Source: Methylophilus sp. 13 (GTDB lineage Bacteria; Pseudomonadota; Gammaproteobacteria; Burkholderiales; Methylophilaceae). From it: DNA of 64,000 nt. The position numbers and the translations under genes were made by a program. Positions 7,384 to 14,734 of this stretch are shown here, in pieces. The stretch is from positions 434,001-498,000 of the forward strand of contig NZ_JADKYR010000001.1 of assembly GCF_015354335.1 (NCBI RefSeq). Reading direction: 5' to 3'. The notes under the pieces were generated by a model, which saw only the letters and a list, made by a program, of their open reading frames with translations, was not told where the DNA came from and made no database searches. Positions within the stretch are counted from its first letter, which is position 1, and each line of letters begins with the position of its first letter.

Positions 7384-8022
7384 ATGTCAAAATCTTTTTA
7401 CTTTTTAGCAACGGATGATGATGTTATTACTATAAATAACTGGCTAGCTTTATATTCCCCTGAAATGATTATTTCTGAGAAGAAAGAGCTATATTGCAAC
7501 GGTGTACATCGACAAGATGTATTTCATTTTTCAACTATGGGCCCTGTAATTACCTGGGAAGATAGTATTGACTGGAAAACTTACCAGTCAAATAGAGATA
7601 AAAAATCTGCTATTTTTGCTTCGAGGCTACAGAAGGAAGAACCTAAGGCCCCAATAGTTAAACTGCGAGAAACACCATGTGCTGTTTTTGAATATCCAAT
7701 TTTTAGAAAACCAAATAACTGGACATGTGCATCATTGACTTTTACCCCCACTAACCTAAATAAAACCTTCCCAGAACTAAATAAAATTGCTTCAGAGTTT
7801 GGTAAATGGCTAAGAAAAAATGAGCTTGTTTATAGTTGGGATGGAAAAGAAATGGTAATGAAATATCCCAATAAAACTCATGGATTTAGTGGATATTGCA
7901 TCAAAGTGTATATGCTTCCAAATGCCAAAAAAAATCTTGATCAAAATGCTTTGTTCTTTGGTGAATATGTTGGTGAGGCAAAATATAATGAATTGATTGA
8001 AAAATATGCTAAAAGTGCCTAA
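7384..8022 (+). CDS. Cassette 3: AT-rich hypothetical protein
   Basis: 212 residues, family not recognised. No signal peptide or membrane segment, so cytoplasmic. Lysine, isoleucine and asparagine are abundant and the DNA is strikingly AT-rich compared with the chromosome on both sides, a clear sign of foreign origin. The opening SFYFLATDDDVITINNWLALYSPEMIIS looks like a folded domain start; no catalytic motif stands out. The stop codon lies within the inverse core of attC 3. Start ATG at 7384 follows the core of attC 2 by only five bases. Confidence 0.72.
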   Translation: MSKSFYFLATDDDVITINNWLALYSPEMIISEKKELYCNGVHRQDVFHFSTMGPVITWEDSIDWKTYQSNRDKKSAIFASRLQKEEPKAPIVKLRETPCAVFEYPIFRKPNNWTCASLTFTPTNLNKTFPELNKIASEFGKWLRKNELVYSWDGKEMVMKYPNKTHGFSGYCIKVYMLPNAKKNLDQNALFFGEYVGEAKYNELIEKYAKSA

Positions 8023-8074
8023 CCCATCATTCAAGTGGGACGTCTAACGGCGCCCCTTAATTCAAACGTTGGGC
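8017..8074 (+). other. attC site 3 (right end of array)
   Basis: Inverse core GCCTAAC (8017-8023) and forward core GTTGGGC (8068-8074) both match the consensus exactly, with inner arms TCAAGTGGG and CCCCTTAATTC. It overlaps the end of cassette 3, whose TAA is part of the inverse core. No gene follows directly, so this closes the array. Confidence 0.87.
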
Positions 8075-8091
8075 ATCATGACATTAGCCCT

Positions 8092-8118
8092 GTAGGGTGG
8101 GCAACTTGTTGCCCACGC
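8092..8118. repeat. REP-like palindromic repeat, copy A
   Basis: Arms GTAGGGTGGGCAA and TTGCCCACGC form a near-perfect hairpin with a short centre. Related copies occur at 9388, 10014, 44401, 44529 and 44618. Confidence 0.75.
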
Positions 8119-8178
8119 ATTAAATCCCTTGCAAATTGATTCAATATTGCATCACCATCGCGCCAACCCTTCTAAAGC

Positions 8179-8222
8179 AAGTGACCGTTAGCAGTAGTCA
8201 CTTACCGTAAGCAACGGTTTTT
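8179..8222 (+). terminator. Tandem hairpins with T-tract
   Basis: AAGTGAC (8179-8185) pairs with GTCACTT (8197-8203), directly followed by ACCGT (8204-8208) pairing with ACGGT (8214-8218) and five T. Looks like a terminator, possibly of a short RNA or of read-through from the cassette array. CCGTTAGC and GCAACGG offer an alternative pairing. Confidence 0.45.
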
Positions 8223-8496
8223 ATGTGATGACGATGTGCGCTTTGCGCTACGGGAAGCTACCCTATTGCTACACCGATATTGTGATCATCGAATCCTCTT
8301 TGAGACTTGAAAATAGCTCATCTCAGCCTCTGGTTTTCTTATCCTCTAAGCAACAAAAATATGCCGTTTGGTATATACCAACCTACCTATATCTATAGAC
8401 GATTTATGGAAAAAGTCCGCGCATAATGCAAACCATCGTGATTGAGCAAGTTTTAACAGATTGCCATCACACTGACTAACAGATAGGAGAACAAAC

Positions 8497-8763
8497 ATGC
8501 GTAACGTTATTTCTGCAATGGCTTTAGTAAGTGGTTTTATTGTTGCTGCCCCAGTAGTGGCGGTTGAACAAAATGGTGGGATTGAAAAAGTACAAACTGC
8601 GCAACATTTTTTGAGCAAGCGTCCATATGCTCAACCAGTGGTTGCCAAAGCTGACGGTGAGCAACCCTGGGTAGGCGCGACACTGGTGGTGGATGGTAAC
8701 AGCGGACGTGCGAACGTTCATGAAGTGCAAAAACTGCACATGCTTGGTAAACGCGCTTTTTAA
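8497..8763 (+). CDS. Small secreted protein with KRPY motif (first of a pair)
   Basis: 88 residues, family not recognised. Signal peptide about residues 1-23 (VSGFIVAAPVVAV). The mature part carries HFLSKRPYAQPVV and a degenerate copy LHMLGKRAF at its C-terminus, separated by a region QPWVGATLVVDG. The same layout recurs in the next gene, so the two are paralogues in tandem. RBS TAGGAG lies ahead of the ATG. Charged, short and exported, it may bind a ligand or be a processed peptide. No function is assigned. Confidence 0.75.
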   Translation: MRNVISAMALVSGFIVAAPVVAVEQNGGIEKVQTAQHFLSKRPYAQPVVAKADGEQPWVGATLVVDGNSGRANVHEVQKLHMLGKRAF

Positions 8764-8834
8764 TCCAGGGCATAGGGTCGACGTGAACAAGTGAAGCGCC
8801 CCAAATGCTTTAGGACAAATTTAGGAGATTACAA

Positions 8835-9131
8835 ATGAAAAAATTATTTTTAACCATATTGGCTTTAGGCTTTGTGGCGCAAGTAAATGCAGCTGACTTA
8901 CCGGATAACGAGCAAAGTGTAGGCCAGTCACATCACAATCACTTTATCGGGAAACGTCCCTACAACAAAATTCTTGATAAACCAGCCAAGGGGGCTGATC
9001 AAGCCTGGGAAGGCACTGGTTTAGTGGCTGAGGACCCGGAACAAGCTGAAAAAAAATTGATGAAACATAACCAACATCAAATGAATTTTACGGGTAAACG
9101 CCCATATCTTGCACCACATAACCCTGATTAA
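8835..9131 (+). CDS. Small secreted protein with KRPY motif (second of a pair)
   Basis: 98 residues. Signal peptide about 1-19 (LTILALGFVAQVNA). Two copies of the motif: HFIGKRPYNKILDKP near residue 36 and NFTGKRPYLAPHN at the C-terminus, with QAWEGTGLVAEDP between them, matching QPWVGATLVVDG of the upstream paralogue. His-rich around SHHNH and NQHQ. RBS TTTAGGAG. Followed by a strong terminator, so the two genes form an operon. Function unknown. Confidence 0.75.
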   Translation: MKKLFLTILALGFVAQVNAADLPDNEQSVGQSHHNHFIGKRPYNKILDKPAKGADQAWEGTGLVAEDPEQAEKKLMKHNQHQMNFTGKRPYLAPHNPD

Positions 9132-9168
9132 CGCCTGATTTACCAAACGATTTTAAATCTCTCTCTGA

Positions 9169-9199
9169 TACCCGCCTGTTTTTTTGGGCGGGTTTTTTT
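9169..9199 (+). terminator. Rho-independent terminator after the KRPY pair
   Basis: CCCGCC (9171-9176) pairs with GGCGGG (9187-9192), with a T-rich loop and a run of seven T after the stem. Confidence 0.9.
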
Positions 9200-9262
9200 G
9201 TTCCTTCGCACGCTAGAAAAATCAAGCGGCTGGGTAATACCCACGATTTGGCAAGGGCATTG

Positions 9263-9414
9263 AGGGTGGCCTTACTCCACTTTTCATCGCGACTCAAAGG
9301 TGGGTTTGTTTGCTGAAAATTGGGAAAGTAGCTTAGCGTTTGAAGAGAGTGGGTTGAGGATAGTTAGAGCGTATTTGGTATTGTGACGCGTGGGCAACTA
9401 GTTGCGCACCCTAC
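9263..9414. repeat. ~150-bp interspersed repeat, copy 1
   Basis: Shares with the copy at 9888-10035 the left part (AGGGTGGCC.TACTCCACTT and TTCATCG), the block GGATAGTTAGAGCGTA, the block GTATTGTGACGCG and the end GGGCAACTAGTTG ... CCCTAC; the middle has diverged. The ends are mutually inverted (AGGGTGG / CACCCT), as in a small non-autonomous element. The right end is the same palindrome as the REP-like repeats. Confidence 0.75.
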
Positions 9415-9471
9415 TATACTTACATTTTTAACCGATGACACTGACAGAAAACACACTTTAGGAAAGTACGC

Positions 9472-9840
9472 ATGAAATCGCTATCTCTCTTGTTCAGCTC
9501 TTTACTCTTTGCAACTTGGATACCTGCAGCGCATGCCGCTGAGGCATTTATTGGGCAGTTTCTTTACAAATATGATGGCGGAAGCATTTACCGGGTGGAG
9601 GTCAAAGACCCGCAACTCATGACATGGACCTGCGTAGAAGGGTCAGAGAAAGGTGCCAGCGGCAAGGAGCACCCTGATCGCTTTAAAATAGCCGATAAGA
9701 TTTACTTTGCTAGCTGGGTTGAGAAAACTGGAATCACCGTCACTCAGGTAGTCAACCTGAACACCATGAAGGTGTATTCGACCATTATTGATGGCAAGGA
9801 ACGCTATGTGATTTCAGGGGCTATCGTACGCGAGAAGTGA
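9472..9840 (+). CDS. Secreted protein, possibly MoaF-like beta-barrel
   Basis: 122 residues. Signal peptide about 1-22 (FATWIPAAHA). The mature part is all beta: FIGQFLYKYDGGSIYRVEV, then DRFKIADKIYFASWVEKTGI and TVTQVVNLNTMKVYSTII. The pattern resembles the lipocalin-like MoaF/phenolic acid decarboxylase fold; I hold this loosely. Not known as an enzyme. The gene lies exactly between two copies of the ~150-bp repeat, so it may have been moved or duplicated with them. Confidence 0.7.
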   Translation: MKSLSLLFSSLLFATWIPAAHAAEAFIGQFLYKYDGGSIYRVEVKDPQLMTWTCVEGSEKGASGKEHPDRFKIADKIYFASWVEKTGITVTQVVNLNTMKVYSTIIDGKERYVISGAIVREK

Positions 9841-10193
9841 GATTTACCTGCATGGCGAACGATGATGTCCATTCGCCATGCAACCCTGTAGGGTGGCCTA
9901 ACTCCACTTTTCATCGTGCCGTGAAGTTGGGGATTTATAGTGAGCGCCGGGGAAGCGGGTGAAGTCCAGATAGTGAATTTGGGGATAGTTAGAGCGTAAC
10001 GGGTATTGTGACGCGAGGGCAACTAGTTGCCCTACTACTCTCTTGGGTAAGGTAAATGGGGAGAGTCGGGGTGGTCTATCATAAAGGCTACGCACTTATT
10101 ATTTTAGTTGCAAAAGTGACTCCAAAACATCAATTTGACATCATTTTTTTATAGTGATAGCATTTTTATGTTTTTATCATGGAGTGCATATGT
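9841..10193 (+). other. Intergenic region with second repeat copy and toxin-antitoxin promoter
   Basis: After the repeat (9888-10035) the remaining ~150 bases are AT-rich and should hold the autoregulated promoter of the FitAB-type pair. A candidate -10 such as TATAGTGAT lies near 10151. No other gene seen. Confidence 0.4.
9888..10035. repeat. ~150-bp interspersed repeat, copy 2
   Basis: 148 bases from GTAGGGTGG to CCCTAC, so the outer 6 bases are inverted repeats of each other. Same blocks and order as the copy at 9263-9414. The last 22 bases contain the palindrome GGGCAACTAGTTGCCC. Confidence 0.78.
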
Positions 10194-10433
10194 ATGTCTG
10201 TTGTCACTGTCAGAAATTTACCCGAGGAAACACACCGCGCACTCAAGGCGCGGGCGGCCCAGAACCATCGCAGTACCGAAGCGGAAATACGTTTTATTTT
10301 AGAAAATGCAGTGAGGCCTAAGCATAGAGTCCTGCTTGGTACATTGTTAACGGAAATTGGTCGTGAGGTTGATGGCGTGGATATTGAGATTGGGCGAGAC
10401 CAAACAGCCTCAGAGCCTATGGATTTTGAATGA
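10194..10433 (+). CDS. FitA-type ribbon-helix-helix antitoxin
   Basis: 79 residues. The N-terminal segment VVTVRNLPEETHRALKARAAQNHRS is the strand-helix-helix of Arc/FitA regulators, including the phrase RNLPEETHRALK. The C-terminal tail (about 50-79) would wrap the toxin. I chose the ATG at 10194, 10 bases after GGAG; an in-frame ATG at 10179 would add five residues. It overlaps the toxin start by four bases (ATGA). Such antitoxins neutralise the PIN toxin and repress their own promoter. Confidence 0.9.
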   Translation: MSVVTVRNLPEETHRALKARAAQNHRSTEAEIRFILENAVRPKHRVLLGTLLTEIGREVDGVDIEIGRDQTASEPMDFE

Positions 10434-10849
10434 TTTTATTAGATACCAATGTCATTTCTGAGCCGTTAAAAGCCACAGGCGACCCCAAAATAGCCGATTG
10501 GATCAATGCACAAAACATTGAAACTTTGTACCTCTCTACCATCGGCATCGCTGAACTGCGTTTTGGGATTGCAGTGTTACCAGCGGGTAAGCGAAAAGAG
10601 GTGTTACATGCCAGCCTTGAGCAACGCGTGTTACCTTTATTTGAAGGTCGTATTTTGTCATTTGATCTCGTAGCATCCCAGGCTTATGCCACGTTGCGGG
10701 CTAAAGCGCGTGCGGCTGGTCAAGTGATCGCGCCCGCAGATGGTTACATAGCCGCGATTGCGATGACACATGAGCTGACCGTTGCGACTAGAGACACACA
10801 ACCTTTTATCGCGGCAGGATTGAGCGTGATTAATCCGTTTGATCTGTAA
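10430..10849 (+). CDS. FitB/VapC-type PIN-domain toxin
   Basis: 139 residues, a complete PIN domain nuclease. The acidic metal ligands are visible: Asp5 in MILLDTNVISE, Glu43 in IGIAELRFGI, Asp in the region APADGYIAAIA, and the final Asp in VATRDTQPF. PIN toxins cleave RNA. It is translationally coupled to the antitoxin and closed by a bidirectional terminator shared with cysA. All catalytic residues are present, so it is probably active. Confidence 0.92.
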   Translation: MILLDTNVISEPLKATGDPKIADWINAQNIETLYLSTIGIAELRFGIAVLPAGKRKEVLHASLEQRVLPLFEGRILSFDLVASQAYATLRAKARAAGQVIAPADGYIAAIAMTHELTVATRDTQPFIAAGLSVINPFDL

Positions 10850-10895
10850 TAAAAGCGCTTTGCATCAAGCTTTAAAAATAGATTTTTCTAAACAG

Positions 10896-10929
10896 AAAAA
10901 AGGCGCAATGATGGATGTTGCGCCTTTTT
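10896..10929. terminator. Bidirectional terminator between toxin and cysA
   Basis: GGCGCAA (10902-10908) pairs with TTGCGCC (10918-10924); A-tract on one side and T-tract on the other serve both converging transcripts. Confidence 0.92.
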
Positions 10930-10944
10930 GTTCAGAGCGTTAGT

Positions 10945-11922
10945 TTAAAACACCCGCAATTGCGTCGGTTTCAAATACACCGTCTCGCCCTGCTTAAAAC
11001 TCAACTGATTAAACTGCTCCCGACCCAGCTCCACATCGACATATTGCTCATTGTCTGCACGTTTGATCTCCAGACGCACCAGTGAGCCCACAGAGTGCAC
11101 ATAGGTGAGCGCACCGGCGATACTTTGCGCGTCTGCTTCTCGGCTAACGGCAATCTCATATGGACGCACAAAGCCTTTGCCTTGCGGGGTTTCAAAGGCG
11201 TTTACATTGCCTAAAAACTCATACACAAACGGCGTGGCGGGTTGGTCATACACCGCTTGCGGTGACCCGACCTGCTCAACCTGACCGTGATTCATGACGA
11301 CGATGGTGTCGGCGACTTCGAGGGCTTCTTCCTGGTCATGCGTGACGAATACGCTGGTCACATGCAGTTCGTCATGCAGACGGCGCAACCAGCGGCGCAG
11401 GTCTTTACGCACTTTGGCGTCTAGCGCGCCAAATGGCTCGTCCAGCAACAGTACTTTTGGCTCGACGGCCAAGGCACGTGCCAAGGCAATTCGTTGGCGC
11501 TGGCCGCCAGACAATTGCGGTGGATAGCGGTCAGCCAGCCAGTCGAGTTGTACCAGCTTGAGCAAGTCATGCACGCGTTTTTTGATCTCGGCTTCTGACG
11601 GGCGCGTTTCTTTGGGGCGCACGCGCAGGCCAAAGGCGACGTTTTCAAACACGGTCATATGGCGGAACAGCGCATAATGCTGGAACACAAAACCAACCTG
11701 GCGCTCGCGCACATCACGGTGGGTGGTGTCTACGCCATCAAACAGCACCTGACCGCTGTCTGGGGTCTCCAGGCCAGCGATAATGCGTAACAGCGTGGTT
11801 TTGCCGCAGCCTGAAGGCCCAAGCAAGGCCACCAGCTCGCCTGAGGGGACTTGCAGATTGATATCGCGCAGGGCACTAAATTGGCCAAACCCTTTATTGA
11901 TCTGTTGTATGGTAATGCTCAT
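10945..11922 (-). CDS. cysA: Sulfate/thiosulfate ABC transporter ATP-binding protein
   Basis: 325 residues. Walker A is GPSGCGKTT (about 35-43), the Q-loop FVFQHYALF, signature [15 protein letters not shown], Walker [13 protein letters not shown] and H-loop FVTHDQEEA are all intact. The C-terminal ~85 residues form a TOBE-like regulatory domain ([11 protein letters not shown]). It drives sulfate import through CysT-CysW. One base separates it from cysW, so it is the last gene of the transporter operon, whose stop is followed by the terminator shared with the toxin gene. Confidence 0.97.
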   Translation of the reverse strand: MSITIQQINKGFGQFSALRDINLQVPSGELVALLGPSGCGKTTLLRIIAGLETPDSGQVLFDGVDTTHRDVRERQVGFVFQHYALFRHMTVFENVAFGLRVRPKETRPSEAEIKKRVHDLLKLVQLDWLADRYPPQLSGGQRQRIALARALAVEPKVLLLDEPFGALDAKVRKDLRRWLRRLHDELHVTSVFVTHDQEEALEVADTIVVMNHGQVEQVGSPQAVYDQPATPFVYEFLGNVNAFETPQGKGFVRPYEIAVSREADAQSIAGALTYVHSVGSLVRLEIKRADNEQYVDVELGREQFNQLSFKQGETVYLKPTQLRVF

Positions 11923-11923
11923 C

Positions 11924-12817
11924 TTAAGCCGTCACTTCCTTTTCAATCGCGGCGGCATCTCGGGATGCCTGCCATTCAACATAGGTTTTCAAAATCAGGG
12001 TTACCAGGGCCAGCAGCGTCAATAATGAAGCCACTGCAAAGGCCGCAGCGTAGTTATATTCGTTATACAAAATCTCGACATGCAAAGGCATGGTGTTGGT
12101 GAGGCCGCGGATATGGCCGGAGACCACAGACACGGCGCCAAACTCGCCCATGGCCCGTGCGTTGGTCAGGATCACGCCGTAAATCAGGCCCCACTTCACA
12201 TTGGGCAGGGTCACATGCCACAGCATTTTCCAGCCAGAAGCGCCCAGCACCAGTGCAGCCTCTTCCTCTTCTTTGCCTTGCGCCTGCATGAGCGGGATCA
12301 ACTCGCGCGCCACAAACGGGAAGGTCACAAAAATGGTCGCCAGCACAATGCCGGGCACGGCAAACACCACTTTCAGATCGTGATCGATCAACCATTCGCC
12401 AAACCAGCCTTGCAGGCCAAAAATCAGCACAAAGATCAACCCGGCGATCACCGGCGAGACCGCAAACGGCAGGTCAATCAGGGTGATCAAAAAGCTTTTG
12501 CCTTTAAAGTCAAACTTGGTAATTGCCCAGGCGGCGGCCACGCCAAATACCAGATTCAGAGGCACCGAGATCAACGAGGCGATCAGAGTCAGCTTCATCG
12601 CGGACAAGGCATCAGCTTCGGTGATCGCAGCCAGGTAGACGTCCCAGCCTTTGCGCAAAGCCTCGGTAAAAACGGCCGCCAGCGGCACCAGCAAAAACAG
12701 CCCTAAAAACGTCAGTGCCAGGCCAATCAAGCCCCAGCGAACCCAGGTGGGTTCAGAGGTGGCGCGTTTGTAGGCCACTTTGCCCTGATATTGTTGAAAT
12801 TGTGTGGTTTGCATCAT
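11924..12817 (-). CDS. cysW: Sulfate ABC transporter permease CysW
   Basis: 297 residues with six predicted membrane helices. The EAA loop needed for docking CysA is visible as [21 protein letters not shown]. The segment [21 protein letters not shown] is typical of CysW. Two adjacent ATGs (12817 and 12814) are possible starts; AGGTAGG lies immediately upstream. It pairs with CysT to form the inner-membrane channel. It follows cysT by 54 bases. Confidence 0.96.
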   Translation of the reverse strand: MMQTTQFQQYQGKVAYKRATSEPTWVRWGLIGLALTFLGLFLLVPLAAVFTEALRKGWDVYLAAITEADALSAMKLTLIASLISVPLNLVFGVAAAWAITKFDFKGKSFLITLIDLPFAVSPVIAGLIFVLIFGLQGWFGEWLIDHDLKVVFAVPGIVLATIFVTFPFVARELIPLMQAQGKEEEEAALVLGASGWKMLWHVTLPNVKWGLIYGVILTNARAMGEFGAVSVVSGHIRGLTNTMPLHVEILYNEYNYAAAFAVASLLTLLALVTLILKTYVEWQASRDAAAIEKEVTA

Positions 12818-12871
12818 CCTACCTATGGTTTATCAAAATATACGCAACGCTATGCTTTCAGCGGCTACCGA

Positions 12872-13705
12872 TTATTTAGCGCCATGGCGGTGACTGCTCC
12901 ACCATTGCAGCAAGTTGATCAACAGCAGCAACACAAACGAAATCACCAGCATCACAACGGCAATGGCCGTGGCGCCTGCATAATCATATTGTTCAAGTTT
13001 GGTGATGATCATAAGCGGCGTAATCTCGGAAATCATCGGCATATTGCCGGCGATAAAGATGACCGACCCATACTCACCTACCGCGCGGGCAAATGCCAGC
13101 GAGAAACCGGTAAGTAGCGCCGGCCAGATGGCGGGCAGAATAATTTTGTAAAAAGTTTGCCAGCGGTTGGCGCCCAAGCTGGCCGCGGCTTCTTCGGCCT
13201 CGGCACTAAAGTCTTCGAGCACCGGTTGTACGGTACGCACCACAAACGGCAAGCCAATAAAGGTGAGCGCCACCACCACGCCGAGTGGGGTAAACGCGAC
13301 TTTAATGCCATGTGGCTCCAGCCAATGGCCTAACCAGCCATTCGGCGCATAAATCGCGGTGAGTGAAATCCCGGCCACCGCCGTCGGCAAGGCAAACGGC
13401 AAGTCGACCAGTGCATCGAACACTTTTTTGCCAAAAAACTGATACCTGACAAAGACCCAGGCAGTGAGCAGGCCAAATACCAGATTAATCAGCGCTGCAA
13501 TCAATGAGGCGCCAAAGGTTAGTTTATAGGTAGCAACCACGCGCGGCGTAGTGACCACCGCCCAAAACTCATGCCAGCTGAGCTCGGTGGTGCGCAGAAA
13601 AACAGCGGCTAAAGGGATGAGAACGATTAGGCTTAGGTAGACCAGCGTGTAGCCGAGTGACAAGCCAAAGCCGGGGAGTAAATGTTTCTTTTTTTGTGAT
13701 GCCAT
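12872..13705 (-). CDS. cysT: Sulfate ABC transporter permease CysT (CysU)
   Basis: 277 residues, six membrane helices, starting with a basic tail (ASQKKKHLLPGFGLSLGYT). The EAA motif is AEEAAASLGANRWQTFYKIILP, and ARAVGEYGSVIFIAGNMP is characteristic of this subunit. Upstream lies a nested inverted-repeat region separating it from the EAL gene, so it may have its own promoter as well as read-through from sbp. Confidence 0.96.
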   Translation of the reverse strand: MASQKKKHLLPGFGLSLGYTLVYLSLIVLIPLAAVFLRTTELSWHEFWAVVTTPRVVATYKLTFGASLIAALINLVFGLLTAWVFVRYQFFGKKVFDALVDLPFALPTAVAGISLTAIYAPNGWLGHWLEPHGIKVAFTPLGVVVALTFIGLPFVVRTVQPVLEDFSAEAEEAAASLGANRWQTFYKIILPAIWPALLTGFSLAFARAVGEYGSVIFIAGNMPMISEITPLMIITKLEQYDYAGATAIAVVMLVISFVLLLLINLLQWWSSHRHGAK

Positions 13706-13724
13706 GGTGTATGGTGATCCGTTA

Positions 13725-13797
13725 AACAGGCGCTAATATAGCTGCATTCTTTTAAATCATTAAAGAATGAATAATCATTAATTTATAAGCGCCTGTT
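13725..13797 (-). promoter_or_regulatory. Nested inverted repeats upstream of cysT
   Basis: Outer arms AACAGGCGCT (13725-13734) and AGCGCCTGTT (13788-13797) enclose an inner inverted repeat, ATTCTTT (13746-13752) and AAAGAAT (13762-13768), in AT-rich DNA. The inner one looks like an operator; AAAGAAT also recurs upstream of sbp. The outer arms could make an mRNA hairpin. CysB binding is a guess. Confidence 0.45.
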
Positions 13798-13814
13798 ATA
13801 TAAAGCGTGATGGA

Positions 13815-14684
13815 TTAGGCAACTTTTGGCGTGCGGTGCTGGTATTGGTCATTAATGACCTTGGCCACCACCGGTGCGGCCAGCAAGTTGCCCTGCAACA
13901 CGGTCGCCCCGGCTGAGATCGCAATATCCAGTTGCTGCTGGGTTTCAATGCCCAAAATCACCGGCGTGCTGCCCAGATCCTGCACGCTGGATACCAGCCC
14001 CTTGAGTGCCTTGGCCAAGCCCGGTTGTTGCGCGGCCTGCTGAATCACAGAGACATCAAACTTGATAAAATCATGCTGCACACTCCACAAGCGATATAAC
14101 TTGCTTTGGTGGCCGCCGACATGATCAAACGCAATCTGGTAGCCCAAGGCGCGGTAGTTCTCCACGGCAGCGATCAGGTGCTTGTCCTGCTCGATCAGAG
14201 ACTCGTTGATCTCGAGCACAACGCGATGCGTAGGCACCGAATACTTATGCAGGATCTGCTCAAACACCTTGCCGTGAGCGCTGACCTCGAGGAGTAATTT
14301 CGGATGCACGTTTAAAAACAGCAAGCCGTTTTCCTGGTGGATGGCCCGGTAATTAAGCACGTGCTGCGAGCGGCATACGCGGTCAAACTGCACCAGCTTG
14401 CCGGACTGCTCGGCATAGGTAAACGCAAACTCGGGTGTGCTGCCCAGGGTGCCAAACAATGAGGGGCGAATCAGGGCTTCATAGCCATAAATATCCCCTT
14501 GTTTGGCATCGTAGATCGGCTGAAAAGCGGTTTTAAGATGAACACCGATAAAGGTGCTTTCATACTCGCCCGAGCTGGCCTCCAGCAGACCAAGCTCTTC
14601 CAGGTCCAGCGCAAGCACCTGTTTGAGTTCGGCACGCAATTGCACAATGTGCTCCGGCTCTGGGGATAACGGTTTTTGTGTCAT
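13815..14684 (-). CDS. EAL-domain protein in the sulfate operon, partly degenerate
   Basis: 289 residues, cytoplasmic: no membrane segment. The N-terminal ~50 residues are helical, followed by an EAL fold. EALIR, the Asn (LFLNVHP), Glu (LEINES), Lys (FIKFDVS) and late Glu (LGIETQQ) are present, but the DDFGTG metal-binding loop is replaced by FDHVGG, losing one aspartate. It may bind c-di-GMP without cleaving it. It lies between sbp and cysT, an unusual place for such a protein. Start ATG 14684 has AGGAG five bases upstream; 14687 is an alternative. Confidence 0.87.
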   Translation of the reverse strand: MTQKPLSPEPEHIVQLRAELKQVLALDLEELGLLEASSGEYESTFIGVHLKTAFQPIYDAKQGDIYGYEALIRPSLFGTLGSTPEFAFTYAEQSGKLVQFDRVCRSQHVLNYRAIHQENGLLFLNVHPKLLLEVSAHGKVFEQILHKYSVPTHRVVLEINESLIEQDKHLIAAVENYRALGYQIAFDHVGGHQSKLYRLWSVQHDFIKFDVSVIQQAAQQPGLAKALKGLVSSVQDLGSTPVILGIETQQQLDIAISAGATVLQGNLLAAPVVAKVINDQYQHRTPKVA

Positions 14685-14734
14685 CATGACTCCTTTCTGC
14701 GTTTAAGCATGCGCTAGGCAATGATTTTTAAACG

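Larger units (their letters stand above)
5973..8074 (+). mobile_element. Integron-type gene cassette array lacking an integrase (CALIN-like)
   Basis: Three genes on the plus strand, each followed within a few bases by an attC-like site whose inverse core overlaps or nearly abuts the stop codon and whose forward core ends with GTTRRRY-type sequence just before the next gene. A GTTAGCC core (5973-5979) marks the left edge. None of the three proteins is recognisable, and base composition differs sharply from cassette to cassette, as in captured cassettes. No intI gene is found from 1 to 64000, so the integrase is elsewhere or lost. Confidence 0.82.
8075..8496 (+). other. Gene-free accessory region after the cassette array
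   Basis: Contains a REP-like repeat (8092-8118) and tandem hairpins (8179-8222), both listed separately, then about 270 bases ending in the promoter and ribosome-binding site (AGGAG) of the gene at 8497. No credible protein gene seen. Confidence 0.5.
9132..9471 (+). other. Intergenic region with repeat
   Basis: Holds the terminator of the KRPY operon and the first copy of a ~150-bp repeat (9263-9414). The 57 bases after the repeat would contain the promoter of the gene at 9472 (RBS TAGGAAAG). No other gene seen. Confidence 0.5.

Noticed and set aside
8346-8790. Open frames on the minus strand across the KRPY genes
   Set aside because: They overlap genes that have clear signal peptides and ribosome-binding sites and a paralogous partner; the minus frames lack both.
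12080-12706. A 208-residue plus-strand frame within cysW
   Set aside because: It is antisense to a conserved permease gene and rich in His/Gln, the usual shadow of a hydrophobic membrane gene.
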